DNA of 28,177 nucleotides from Candidatus Gastranaerophilales bacterium (GCA_028277195.1 JANQGS010000017.1:1-28177); one strand, 5' to 3'; positions 15,718 to 23,828 are shown, counted from the stretch's first letter. The notes: generated by a model not told the origin, from the letters alone. Numbers and translations: made by a program.

Positions 15718-16812
15718 ATGAAAAAACTCAGGGACTACTCAGAAGAGATATATAAATGCACAAAATGCGGGTTATGCCAGGCAGTGTGCCCCATATTCCT
15801 GGAAACCGGGCTGGAAACTTCTGTTTCGAGAGGAAAATTTACCATACTAAACGGAATAATCAATGGGCATCTAAAATTAAACAAAAAAATCGGCAAGTAC
15901 CTTGAAATGTGTTTGGGATGCAGGGCGTGTTTTGATTTTTGCCCGGCGGGCATAAACGCCGAGGAAATTATATATGCCGCAAGGGCTGAATACGCGGAAA
16001 AATATGGTGTGAACCCGATAAAAAAATTAGCAATTGTCACCCTGAACTTGATTCAGGGTCTCAGGCGAAGCGGGAGTAAGAGAAGCTCGCACTCATTCAT
16101 GAGATTCCGGGTCAAGCCCGGAATGACAGGTTCGGGCAAAATAGCCTACTTCCCCGGCTGCTTCGACACATCAGCAAAAGCAGTTAAAACCGTCCTTGAA
16201 AAAAACGGCTATGATGTCTATATCCCAAAAGGATTTTCCTGCTGCGGCATGGCAGCCAGGTCAGCAGGCGATATCAATACATTCAATAAGCTCATGCAAA
16301 ACAATATCAGCAAAATTCCTGAAGATACCGAATTTATACTAACGGAATGCGCATCATGCGGCTCAGCATGGCAGGATTACCCCGAAAATATCGCCAAAAA
16401 AGCCATCAACATATATAAATTCCTGGATAAAACAGATATTTATATCCCCGAAAACGCAAAATATAATAAGACAGTAACCTGGCATGACCCGTGCCACCTG
16501 GCCAGGTTCCAGAAAGTGTCAGGCGAACCCAGGAATATCCTGAAAAAAATTCCGGGCATAAAATTCGTTGAAATGGAAGAACCTGGCAAATGCTGCGGTG
16601 CAGCAGGCACTTTTTGTATAACAAATTCAAAAGTTTCCCTTGCTGTCTCTAAGTCAAAGGCAAAAAATATTATTAGCACCAAAGCTGATATAGTTGCTAC
16701 CGGTTGTTCGGGCTGCAAAATCGGCATAGCACAGGGTTTAGCGGGTTTAGGGAAAATAAAACCTATTGTAAGCTCGATAGAGATACTCGCCGAGCTCTAC
16801 TCTCAGGAATGA
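15718..16812 (+). CDS. glcF: Fe-S subunit GlcF with in-frame repeat insertion
   Basis: 364 aa. Two [4Fe-4S] motifs lie at C14-x2-C17-x2-C20-x3-C24-P and C65-x2-C68-x2-C71-x3-C75-P. Two CCG domains follow (SCCGMAARSAGD and CASCGSAW; WHDPCHLARFQ, CCGAAGTFC and GCSGCKIG), as in GlcF/LldE-type subunits. Between them, residues ~106-137 (VTLNLIQGLRRSGS to RVKPGMT) are encoded by a palindromic repeat that keeps the frame; after it the normal GKIAYFPGC resumes. The insert sits in a linker, so the protein may still work. Partner of glcD 16 nt upstream. Confidence 0.92.
   Translation: MKKLRDYSEEIYKCTKCGLCQAVCPIFLETGLETSVSRGKFTILNGIINGHLKLNKKIGKYLEMCLGCRACFDFCPAGINAEEIIYAARAEYAEKYGVNPIKKLAIVTLNLIQGLRRSGSKRSSHSFMRFRVKPGMTGSGKIAYFPGCFDTSAKAVKTVLEKNGYDVYIPKGFSCCGMAARSAGDINTFNKLMQNNISKIPEDTEFILTECASCGSAWQDYPENIAKKAINIYKFLDKTDIYIPENAKYNKTVTWHDPCHLARFQKVSGEPRNILKKIPGIKFVEMEEPGKCCGAAGTFCITNSKVSLAVSKSKAKNIISTKADIVATGCSGCKIGIAQGLAGLGKIKPIVSSIEILAELYSQE
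16035..16128. repeat. 94-bp palindromic dispersed-type repeat inside glcF
   Basis: The ends are TGTCA and TGACA. The two 28-nt ends are imperfect inverted copies (18 of 28 by my alignment). Each end is itself a palindrome: CCCTGAACTTGATTCAGGG and CCGGGTCAAGCCCGG. The pattern matches the short repeats often seen between genes of many bacteria (translating as ...LIQ... and ...PGMT). No second copy is present in this window. Confidence 0.8.
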
Positions 16813-16838
16813 AGGGCTACTCACAGGTTGTATAAATA

Positions 16839-17249
16839 CTATTCCGTGCCGGGCTCAAGCCCTGCTGTGACCTCCTCTGTTTCTTCAGCTTCTTCCGGGA
16901 TTTCCTCCATAAGTTCCTCTGAATTTGTCCTTATGGACTTACCGGACTTGCTTTTAATCAGCTTTTCCTTTAATTCCCGCACCTGCCTGTCCAGCCGGTC
17001 AGCCAGAAGGTCAATTGCCGCATACATAGATTCTGCGTCTTCTTTTATTTTTACTACCGAGCCGTTAAGGAAACATACAACCTCAGCTGTGTTATTTTTC
17101 TTTACACTGGGATTTTTATTTACGCTCAGTGTAATCTTTATATTCATTATCTGGCCGTTGTGTTTAACAATCCTGCCTATCTTCTCATTTACATAATCTT
17201 TAATCGCCTCTGTAATGTCAATGTTTTTTCCGTTGATAGTAAGGTTCAT
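16839..17249 (-). CDS. hpf: Ribosome hibernation promoting factor, short form
   Basis: 136 aa from the ATG at 17249, fixed by AGGAGG 6 nt upstream; an ATG at 17282 is open but lacks an SD. The N-terminal ~95 residues are the HPF/RaiA domain (MNLTINGKNIDITEAIKDYVNEKIG, ITLSVNK, TAEVVCFLNGSVVKIKEDAESMYAAIDLLADRLDRQ), which binds the 30S decoding site under stress. The C-terminal dimerisation domain of long HPF is missing, replaced by a Glu-rich tail (EELMEEIPEEAEETEE). Own promoter at 17291-17299. The gene converges with glcF. Confidence 0.9.
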   Translation of the reverse strand: MNLTINGKNIDITEAIKDYVNEKIGRIVKHNGQIMNIKITLSVNKNPSVKKNNTAEVVCFLNGSVVKIKEDAESMYAAIDLLADRLDRQVRELKEKLIKSKSGKSIRTNSEELMEEIPEEAEETEEVTAGLEPGTE

Positions 17250-17255
17250 AGATTT

Positions 17256-17261
17256 CCTCCT
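17256..17261 (-). promoter_or_regulatory. Ribosome binding site of hpf
   Basis: AGGAGG on the minus strand, 6 nt before the ATG at 17249. It decides this start over the in-frame ATG 33 nt upstream. Confidence 0.85.
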
Positions 17262-17290
17262 GAAAAGGGATAGTAATTTCAAAAAAATTT

Positions 17291-17299
17291 ATTATACCA
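17291..17299 (-). promoter_or_regulatory. Extended -10 promoter of hpf
   Basis: TGGTATAAT on the minus strand, a perfect TATAAT with the TG extension, ~40 nt before the hpf ATG. No convincing -35 is present, as is allowed for extended -10 promoters. Confidence 0.5.
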
Positions 17300-17317
17300 G
17301 TATAGCGAATTTTTTGA

Positions 17318-18565
17318 TTAATTTAAACCGGATTTTGCAAAATTGTAAACCTTAATCAAATTTTTATAATGCAATTCCCGGTTAAATAACTTTTTTGCCT
17401 TATGCCTGGCGTTTTTCCCCATTTCAGCAACCAACTCCCTTTCCCTGTAAAGCCTGTAAACAGCCTGTGAGAGCTGCTCCTCATTCCCTGGCTCAAACAG
17501 CAATCCGTCAGTATTTTCGCTTACCAGCTCGGGTATAGCGCCTATCCTGCTTGCTATAACAGGCTTTCCATAAGCAAAGGACTCGGCTATGGTGAGCCCG
17601 AAAGTCTCAAACCAGTTGCAGGGCAATATCGTAGCTATACACCCGGAAAATTCCTTTTTTAGCCTGTCTCCCTCAAGATAACCCCTGAACTTAATATTCG
17701 GAAGGGCCAGGGATTCAGTCTGCCTCTCAAGGTTTTGTTTTTCCGGCCCGTCACCCGCAATATGGAATTCAATATTTTTAGGCAGGAACTTTGCGGCCTC
17801 TATAAGGTAATGTACTCCCTTTTCCCTTGCCAGCCTTCCGATATACAGGAAATACCCGGAATTTGAAAAAACAGGGGGGACTTCAAATAACCCCTCGTCA
17901 ATGAAATTATTTAACACCACAAGACGACCGGGGTTTATGCCCGATTTTTCGGCAAGGTTATAAACCGCCCTGCTCGGGCAGATGAACAATGATACATAAT
18001 CATAAAAGCCATTTGCCCTGCTGAATAAGTACTCAAACGTGGACACCAGGCTTTGTTTCAGGCTGGAGTTCCTGCATTTGCAAATCAGCCCGTAAAAGGG
18101 ATTTCCCCGCACACAATGCTCTTTGCTGCAATAAGAGCGGGACTTATACATCATTGTACCCCCGGGACATACAAGCCGGGGGTCATGCAGGGTCATAACA
18201 ACCGGGACATTGAATTTTCTGCAGGCTGATAATACAGAAGGGGTCAGATGATAGCAGATATTATGGCAATGCACAATATCAGGCTCAACAAGGTTCAGCA
18301 GCCTGAGGAGCTTGGCCTCGGATTCACTGTTATAAAAGCTCCCGGGCAAGTTCTTTATGGCCTCCACCCCGGTTAAGGCTTTGTAGTCGGTAAATTTAGG
18401 GAAAAATTCCGCGTATTCATAATCTTCCCGGGCAAAGGGCTGTTTATCAGTCGCAAAAAATACAACCTGGTGGCCTTTCTCGCTCAAAAGGCACGCCTGG
18501 TTAAGCATTAACTTTTCAGCGCCCCCATAAGCAGCAAAAAAATTATTAATAAATAAAATTTTCAT
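17318..18565 (-). CDS. GT4-family glycosyltransferase
   Basis: About 415 aa from the ATG at 18565, where the family N-terminus MKILFINNFFAAYGGAEKLM begins; an ATG at 18592 is open, neither has a good SD. GT-B fold: the N-terminal half has VHCHNICYHLTPS and VVMTLHDPRLVCPGG, a Cys-rich insert (YCSKEHC...CKC) as in some polysaccharide transferases, and the C-terminal half has YIGRLAREKGVHYLIEA, IAGDGPE and the ExxxxxxxE nucleotide-sugar motif ETFGLTIAESFAYGKPVIAS. Cytoplasmic, probably building a surface glycan. No other glycan genes are adjacent, so the acceptor is unknown. Confidence 0.92.
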   Translation of the reverse strand: MKILFINNFFAAYGGAEKLMLNQACLLSEKGHQVVFFATDKQPFAREDYEYAEFFPKFTDYKALTGVEAIKNLPGSFYNSESEAKLLRLLNLVEPDIVHCHNICYHLTPSVLSACRKFNVPVVMTLHDPRLVCPGGTMMYKSRSYCSKEHCVRGNPFYGLICKCRNSSLKQSLVSTFEYLFSRANGFYDYVSLFICPSRAVYNLAEKSGINPGRLVVLNNFIDEGLFEVPPVFSNSGYFLYIGRLAREKGVHYLIEAAKFLPKNIEFHIAGDGPEKQNLERQTESLALPNIKFRGYLEGDRLKKEFSGCIATILPCNWFETFGLTIAESFAYGKPVIASRIGAIPELVSENTDGLLFEPGNEEQLSQAVYRLYRERELVAEMGKNARHKAKKLFNRELHYKNLIKVYNFAKSGLN

Positions 18566-18599
18566 TTCCGCAACTTTAGCAGACATATGCATAATTGAA

Positions 18600-18630
18600 C
18601 TTAATCAACAGGGTATTTGTGTTTATTAAG
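18600..18630. repeat. Inverted repeat in a divergent promoter region
   Basis: CTTAATCAACA and TGTTTATTAAG pair over 11 positions with one mismatch around GGGTATTTG. It lies between the glycosyltransferase and HEAT-repeat genes. A TATAAT at 18658-18663 serves the plus strand. It could be an operator. Confidence 0.35.
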
Positions 18631-18699
18631 ATTGATTTGGATAAAAAAATTTTTAAGTATAATAAAATTAATGTTAAAAGAGTTTTACGGAGAGCCTAA

Positions 18700-19980
18700 A
18701 TGAGACTGGAAAATAAAACCGCTTCGGATTTGCTGGGAAAAAACAGGGAAAAATCAAAAGCCGCCGCAAAAACCATAATAAATACCCCTGATATAGAAGC
18801 CTGGCAATGCCTGCTTGAGAATTCAGACTATATATTCAGCTATATAAAGGAAAAAGCGGGAAGAGCCCTCGCAAATGAGATAAACAGCCGGAATACAGAT
18901 AAAATTTTTGAACTGGTTAAATACCATGCCGCTGACTGGGATGAGTACATAGCTGAAGGTCTTGCCAGGATAAACAGCCGGGATATTACCGGTAAGATGC
19001 TCTCACTGCTTACTGATGGCTCTCTTGAGGAAAAAATATACGCGACAAGGTATTTTTGCCTCGTTCAATACCCTCCTGCTTCAGAAGGGTTGTTTGAGGT
19101 ATCAAAGAGCTATTGCCAGCAGCTTAAAAACAATGCTGCCGAAGCCCTGGGGGGATTAAAACACCGGGACTCCTATAATCATTACATGGAACAGTTAAAA
19201 TCCGGCGATGAATGGGATAAAATAGAAGCCGCACAATTCCTTGCCAATTATGGTAATAAGGACGCGGCTATTCCCATACTGGAAGCAATGGAAAACTCGG
19301 GTATGGCGGAAATTTTAGCGGGTGAAATCGCAACATTGATTGATATATATGAATTATTTGAGGAAAATGATGAAAAAACCCGGGCACTTGCCCTGGAAGC
19401 CCTTGACAATATACTCTCCGGCATCCCGGAAGTCTGGCCTTTAAGGGTTATACTTGATTTTAAAATATATGAATGCCTGGATAAACTTATAAATATATCG
19501 AAAGAAGTCAGGCGCGGCGACCTTGCGGGCAGGTCTGCCCAGATACTGCTTAAGGCAAGGCAAAAATTCGGCATGTTTGTTGGGAATTCCCAGTACACAT
19601 ACGATGAGGAAAGGGACATCCTCGCTGAACTTGATGAAATATACCATCTTTTAATGTATGAGGATGAAAAATTTTGGAATATTCAGCACCAGAGACTGAT
19701 AAAGGAGCTTGAGGCCGGGGATAAAAAACGAAAACTCGCAGCTATTTCGGTTTTTAATGAAATGGAATCACAGGAAAGCCTGCCCCACCTTATTAAATTA
19801 GTGCTCAAACAGAACGAGGACGAGGCCGTTATTTCAGAAGCTATTCTAACCCTTGCCAGGATGGGCCATACAGCGGAAATTGACAGGGATTTGCTGTTAT
19901 CCAGGATAAAAGACCCTAATCTTTATGCTGTAGTTAAGAACAGCCTCTCAGGAAGCGTAAGCCGGGAGGGTAATGTTTAG
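18700..19980 (+). CDS. HEAT-repeat protein
   Basis: 426 aa, no signal peptide or membrane segment. Repeated paired-helix units are visible throughout: WDEYIAEGLARINSRDITGKM (~75-95), EKIYATRYFCLVQYP, KNNAAEALGGLKHRDSYNHY, DKIEAAQFLANYGNKDAAIP, EKTRALALEALDNIL, and near the end KKRKLAAISVFNEMESQESL and EAVISEAILTLARMGHTAEI. This is an armadillo/HEAT solenoid, a protein-binding scaffold. The target is unknown. GGAGAG before the ATG is a good SD. It precedes rlpA on the same strand with a 70-nt gap containing a new promoter. Confidence 0.8.
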   Translation: MRLENKTASDLLGKNREKSKAAAKTIINTPDIEAWQCLLENSDYIFSYIKEKAGRALANEINSRNTDKIFELVKYHAADWDEYIAEGLARINSRDITGKMLSLLTDGSLEEKIYATRYFCLVQYPPASEGLFEVSKSYCQQLKNNAAEALGGLKHRDSYNHYMEQLKSGDEWDKIEAAQFLANYGNKDAAIPILEAMENSGMAEILAGEIATLIDIYELFEENDEKTRALALEALDNILSGIPEVWPLRVILDFKIYECLDKLINISKEVRRGDLAGRSAQILLKARQKFGMFVGNSQYTYDEERDILAELDEIYHLLMYEDEKFWNIQHQRLIKELEAGDKKRKLAAISVFNEMESQESLPHLIKLVLKQNEDEAVISEAILTLARMGHTAEIDRDLLLSRIKDPNLYAVVKNSLSGSVSREGNV

Positions 19981-19989
19981 GTTTTGACC

Positions 19990-20017
19990 TTGACAGGTTT
20001 TTATCAGTGGATTTAAT
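19990..20017 (+). promoter_or_regulatory. Promoter of rlpA
   Basis: A perfect -35 TTGACA, a 16-nt spacer and TTTAAT (5 of 6) lie 33 nt before the rlpA ATG. The left arm of the inverted repeat at 19998-20008 lies inside the spacer. Confidence 0.5.
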
Positions 20018-20051
20018 TAAAATTGAGGCACATAGTGAGGACTGATAAAAA
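19998..20051. repeat. 11-bp perfect inverted repeat at rlpA start
   Basis: TTTTTATCAGT (19998-20008) and ACTGATAAAAA (20041-20051) are exact inverted copies 32 nt apart. The left arm sits between -35 and -10; the right arm follows the GAGG SD and ends on the A of the ATG. As DNA it could be a two-site operator; transcripts starting at this promoter would lack the left arm. Confidence 0.6.
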
Positions 20052-20872
20052 TGAACCTGAAAAAAACCGCGGGCATTGCACTTATTACGCTTTTTTCCTG
20101 TATGTTCTGGTATGGCTATAGTTTCTGGTCTCCCGGGGAAGAAATCACTGAAACACAGCCGGAAGAGCAAAGCCCTGTTTACTATAAACTTCACAAAGCC
20201 GGGGAAGAGGCTTTAATTCCGGTTTCTGTATATTTAAACAATGAAAAACTATTGACATTTACCCGCAAAGCCGGGGGCCTGACCCCGCGGGAAAGGGCTG
20301 AAGTCCTTGTGGGGAAGCTAAAGACATTTATAGCGAACAATGAGAACCCTGATAAAATATTCCCGGGGTTTAAAAACGGCATTGCAGTAATAACCTATGA
20401 TGAACAGGTGCTTTTTACAGCAGATGTTAAAAGCGCAGAGGCTCTTGATATGAGCGTTTCTGAACTTGCCCTTAGCTGGGCTAACAGGACAAGAAAGGCT
20501 TTTGGCTCTCTGGAACTCTTAAATGACTATGAATTAATGAAAATTATTGCGGACAATCTTGAGAACAACCCTGAATACAGGGAAACCGGGATTGCTTCCT
20601 GGTATGGCGGATATTTTCACGGCAGGACCGCTGCTGACGGCAGTATTTACAATATGTATAAATTTACCGCTGCTCACAAGTCCCTTCCTTTCGGGTCTGT
20701 GGTTAAGGTAACGAATTTAAGGAACAATAATTCCTGCATAGTGAAAATTACAGACAGGGGGCCTTTTATTGAAGGAAGAATCATTGACCTGTCAAAAATT
20801 GCCGCCGAGGAAATAGGAATGCTCGGCTCAGGCATTTCCAGGGTTGAAATAGAGGTACTGGGGAAGGTATAG
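20051..20872 (+). CDS. rlpA: RlpA-like septal ring lytic transglycosylase
   Basis: 273 aa. An N-terminal hydrophobic segment (residues ~7-25) anchors or exports it. Residues ~45-165 form an extra domain (VSVYLNNEKLLTF, RERAEVLVGKL, LALSWANRTRKAFG) like that preceding RlpA in Cyanobacteria. Residues 178-273 are the double-psi beta-barrel: GIASWYGGYFHGRTAADG, TAAHKSLPFGSVVKVTNL with H209, and KITDRGPFIEGRIIDLS with D235, both conserved in active RlpA. The common YDMY reads YNMY (N201). No SPOR domain is present. Probable role: cutting peptide-stripped glycan at the septum. Confidence 0.9.
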   Translation: MNLKKTAGIALITLFSCMFWYGYSFWSPGEEITETQPEEQSPVYYKLHKAGEEALIPVSVYLNNEKLLTFTRKAGGLTPRERAEVLVGKLKTFIANNENPDKIFPGFKNGIAVITYDEQVLFTADVKSAEALDMSVSELALSWANRTRKAFGSLELLNDYELMKIIADNLENNPEYRETGIASWYGGYFHGRTAADGSIYNMYKFTAAHKSLPFGSVVKVTNLRNNNSCIVKITDRGPFIEGRIIDLSKIAAEEIGMLGSGISRVEIEVLGKV

Positions 20873-20882
20873 GGCTCTATAC

Positions 20883-21620
20883 CTACAGCACGCCCACAAC
20901 ATACCCGACTCCGAAAGGCGCTTCATATGACAAAACCTCATTTTCCCGGGGCTTGCTTCCTATAGCACCCAGTGCAACCATAAGGGAATTATAACCGCAT
21001 TCAGCGGCAGTATCCCTCATCCCCGGGGTTATGGCCTCAATTTGCTTATAATCGCCCTGGATTATGCTTTTTACTATTAAATCATCAAATTGCAAGTCAT
21101 TTTTATGACTTAAATCCCCGCTTGCGACAAGAGCGATTTTCCTGCCTGTTTTCTCGGCGGTTTCAACTATTTTTTCCCCGAAAATTTTATGCTCTTCCCT
21201 GCCGAGCGCTGTGTAGTTTATTACCGCAACCTTGTTCTTATACCCTGCCCAATCAAGGTAATACAGAGGGACAAGCGAGCCATGGTCAAGTGATGTGCCC
21301 GGGGGGGCGGGCTTTATCCCTTTTAAGTTCTCAATAAACCCGATATCGTTATCAAATTCAAGTGATACCTGCGGAGTCCTGAACCTTGCAAAGTTCCCCC
21401 GGAGTTTTTTTTCTGAATAAACACTGAAATAGTAAGGGTTAAAAACGGAATGGGGAGTTATAACAACTACTGTGTCAGGGTTTAGGCCCGCTATTTTTTT
21501 AGAAAGGATTTCCAGTGCGTTAATAGTTTTTTCAACTTTTTTTAGCTCGTTTCCCCCCACCTCAGGGATTATTATTGGGGGATGGGGGACTATTGCCGTG
21601 ATTAAGAGGTTATCAGTCAT
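20883..21620 (-). CDS. MEMO1/LigB-like protein (AmmeMemoRadiSam B type)
   Basis: 245 aa. Class III extradiol-dioxygenase (LigB) fold with conserved His at H13 (VPHPPIIIPE), H57 (ITPHSVF), H113 (LDHGSLVPLYYL) and H172 (SGDLSHKND), consistent with a metal site. This matches the MEMO/AmmeMemoRadiSam system protein B group rather than an aromatic-ring dioxygenase, since no aromatic pathway is nearby. The reaction is unsettled. The ATG overlaps the stop of the upstream FAD oxidoreductase gene as ATGA, so the two are translationally coupled. AMMECR1 and radical SAM partners are not adjacent. Confidence 0.82.
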   Translation of the reverse strand: MTDNLLITAIVPHPPIIIPEVGGNELKKVEKTINALEILSKKIAGLNPDTVVVITPHSVFNPYYFSVYSEKKLRGNFARFRTPQVSLEFDNDIGFIENLKGIKPAPPGTSLDHGSLVPLYYLDWAGYKNKVAVINYTALGREEHKIFGEKIVETAEKTGRKIALVASGDLSHKNDLQFDDLIVKSIIQGDYKQIEAITPGMRDTAAECGYNSLMVALGAIGSKPRENEVLSYEAPFGVGYVVGVL

Positions 21621-22912
21621 ACGGGATACCCTGGTTTAATCAGGGAAGCGCAGTATTTACCGGCTGATTCGCCCATGGCAATACAATTGGGCATTATCCT
21701 GGCGGATGATTGGGCTTTAAATGAGGCTGAAAGACACTTGCCCGCTACCAGGAGGTTGGAAATCTCCCGCGGAATCAGGCATTCCATCGGTATATCATAA
21801 TAATCTTTTTCGTTTAACTTAAACTGCTCATTTTCGTCTTTTTCACTGCTGTGTATGTCAAAGGGGTAGTTTGACCTTGCAGCGCTGTTTGCGAACTTTT
21901 TCCTCTCCAGTATATCCAGCTCGGTAAGCATATACTTACCCTGTATCCTGCGGGACTCCCTTATGCCGAGGTTGGGTGCGACCTGTGAGATATATGCTTC
22001 CTCAAAACCCGAGAGGTATCTTTTGCAGAATTCCGCAAGTCTTTTTATTTGCTGCCTGCCCTGCCTGTAGGCATAGGAAATATCCCAAGGGTTCAACGGG
22101 TCAAGTGGCCTGGAGGAATAAATCCTCGGGCAGTTGAACGCAATAGCGTTTTTCTGGCCCGGTACGGTATAAACCTGGAAATATTCAGTGTCTTCTGGCT
22201 TTAAAACCCCGTCTCTTACTGCCAGGGACATATAAGGCCTTAATTTCCAGCCAATATTCTCTTTTGTATGGGCAGTAGTAATTAAAACAGTTTCAAAATC
22301 AATGTATTCAACGGAAGACAGGGTCATTTCCGGTTCAATATCAGTTATCCACTGGCTAAACTGGTATATGTTAATGTTTTCCATTGTAAACCTGAGAGAG
22401 AAAGCCTGGTGTTCCCCTGTTTCGTGCTTCACTCCTGAAAATGCGGCCAAATCGGCGTCTCCTGTGGCATCTATAAAGAAATCGGCCTGGTATTTTTCAA
22501 AACCTGCCTTGTTGACACAGTTTACGGAAATAATTTTATCCCCTTCCCTTTCAGCCCCTACGATATATGTATCGAACAATACCTCTATCCCGGCTTCTAT
22601 GCACAGGTCATCCAGGAGGAATTTCATTTCCTCGGGGTTAAACCAGCCGGGATTCCCGTCGGGGTGGGATGCTGAATTTTTTGTCCGTCCCAGTCTGTCC
22701 AGTATTTCGGTGTATAGGCCCGCATTAAGGGGCTCTCCCGCTACGTCGTTATTCTTCATCATGGGGGTTACCAGCGATGCGGTAGCGCACCCGCCAAGAA
22801 AGCCGTATCTTTCGATAATGAGAACTTTAAGCCCCTTTCTTGCCGCTGCTATTCCTGCTGAAACACCGGCCAGCCCTCCGCCTGCTACTATTAAATCCCA
22901 CTTTCTGGACAA
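21617..22912 (-). CDS. FAD-dependent oxidoreductase (FAD_oxidored family)
   Basis: 431 aa. The N-terminus is the Rossmann FAD site VAGGGLAGVSAGIAAARKG (10-28) then IIERYGFLGGCAT. Further family marks are FIDATGDADLAAFSG, QVAPNLGIRESRRIQGKYML and, near the C-terminus, LLVAGKCLSASFKAQSSARIMPNCIAMGESAGKY. This is the PF12831-type flavoprotein family; the substrate is unknown. The start is TTG, preceded by AGGAGAAGGG, and there is an extended -10 upstream. It overlaps the MEMO-like gene by 4 nt. Confidence 0.87.
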   Translation of the reverse strand: MSRKWDLIVAGGGLAGVSAGIAAARKGLKVLIIERYGFLGGCATASLVTPMMKNNDVAGEPLNAGLYTEILDRLGRTKNSASHPDGNPGWFNPEEMKFLLDDLCIEAGIEVLFDTYIVGAEREGDKIISVNCVNKAGFEKYQADFFIDATGDADLAAFSGVKHETGEHQAFSLRFTMENINIYQFSQWITDIEPEMTLSSVEYIDFETVLITTAHTKENIGWKLRPYMSLAVRDGVLKPEDTEYFQVYTVPGQKNAIAFNCPRIYSSRPLDPLNPWDISYAYRQGRQQIKRLAEFCKRYLSGFEEAYISQVAPNLGIRESRRIQGKYMLTELDILERKKFANSAARSNYPFDIHSSEKDENEQFKLNEKDYYDIPMECLIPREISNLLVAGKCLSASFKAQSSARIMPNCIAMGESAGKYCASLIKPGYPV

Positions 22913-22948
22913 AATTCCCTTCTCCTGATATATCCAACCTTTGCAGTA

Positions 22949-22957
22949 ATTATATCA
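22949..22957 (-). promoter_or_regulatory. Extended -10 promoter of the FAD oxidoreductase operon
   Basis: TGATATAAT on the minus strand (perfect TATAAT with TG extension), ~37 nt before the TTG start. No -35 recognised. Confidence 0.45.
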
Positions 22958-23035
22958 CAAAAAACTAAACCCCATAGCCGATTTTTTTATTTTAAAAAAT
23001 CCTTAAAATATAAATAAACAGATTCGGGGGATTTT

Positions 23036-23824
23036 ATGTCAATTGTTTTTAACAGCTGTGCCGTTGAAGGACTGGAAGGATTGGTAAATAAAGTGGAAAC
23101 AACTGTAGATAAAGAGCCGTCATATTATCATCTTGTTAAGGCGGATGCTTTGAGAATAAGGAATTATTTTTGGGACTCCATAGAGGAGTATTTAACGGCT
23201 ATAGAGCTGGACAGCTCAAATTTGGAAGCGTTTAAAGGGCTGGGTATTGCCTATAAGCAGGTAGGTCTCGCAAAAAGTGCCGTTAATGCCTTTAACAGCG
23301 GGAAAAAATTAAACCCCTTTGATAAATACCTTTATTTTGAGGCAGGGTGCTGTTATTGCATGGAGCAAAATTTTTCAAAAGCCGCAATTGAATTTAAAAA
23401 AGCGCTGAAAATATGCCCTGATTACCCTGAAGCAATCTATAACCTTGCCCTTTCCTATGAAATGAACCATCAGTATGGCCCGGCAATTAATGAATATAAC
23501 AGAATACTGGCGAATAGCCCCGAATTCATCAGGGCATATAATAACCTCGGCAGTTTATATATGAAAATTAACGATTACGCTGAGGCAATAAGGGTATTCA
23601 GGTCACTGTTAAAGCTAAACCCTGAATTTGTAAGGGCTTACCTTGGCATGGCAATATCTTTCGATAAACTCGGCGACAAGGCAAAAGCAATGAGGTATTA
23701 TAAAAAATACCTGAAACAAAGGCCCAACTCCGATAATGTTCCCTATATTATCGAGCGCGTAGGGGAATTACAAAAAGCAAGGCCTGTTTCACCGGGACGA
23801 GCCAGGTTAAAGCTGGTTTCATAG
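23036..23824 (+). CDS. Tetratricopeptide-repeat protein
   Basis: 262 aa, no signal peptide. Five to six consecutive 34-residue TPR units from ~30 to ~240, with the usual G/A-Y-F/A-P spacing: WDSIEEYLTAIELDSSNLEA, GIAYKQVGLAKSAVNAFNSG, FSKAAIEFKKALKICPDYPE, YGPAINEYNRILANSPEFIR, YAEAIRVFRSLLKLNPEFVR and KAKAMRYYKKYLKQRPNSDN. It is a protein-interaction scaffold; the partner is unknown. GGGGGA before the ATG serves as SD. It is a lone gene converging on aspS, with only 4 nt between the stops and no visible terminator. Confidence 0.88.
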   Translation: MSIVFNSCAVEGLEGLVNKVETTVDKEPSYYHLVKADALRIRNYFWDSIEEYLTAIELDSSNLEAFKGLGIAYKQVGLAKSAVNAFNSGKKLNPFDKYLYFEAGCCYCMEQNFSKAAIEFKKALKICPDYPEAIYNLALSYEMNHQYGPAINEYNRILANSPEFIRAYNNLGSLYMKINDYAEAIRVFRSLLKLNPEFVRAYLGMAISFDKLGDKAKAMRYYKKYLKQRPNSDNVPYIIERVGELQKARPVSPGRARLKLVS

Positions 23825-23828
23825 GTAA

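Noticed and set aside
16035..16128. A complete insertion sequence or MITE with target duplication
   Set aside because: No transposase and no clear flanking direct repeat; called only as a palindromic repeat.
18562..18592. Longer start of the glycosyltransferase at 18592
   Set aside because: No SD, and the family N-terminus begins at the ATG at 18565; kept as an alternative only.
22340..22350. TTATCCACT resembling a DnaA box
   Set aside because: A single imperfect site inside a coding region, far from dnaA and not clustered.
22302..22928. 208-aa plus-strand ORF opposite the FAD oxidoreductase
   Set aside because: Shadow of a gene with strong FAD motifs; low-complexity Ser/Pro content and no SD.
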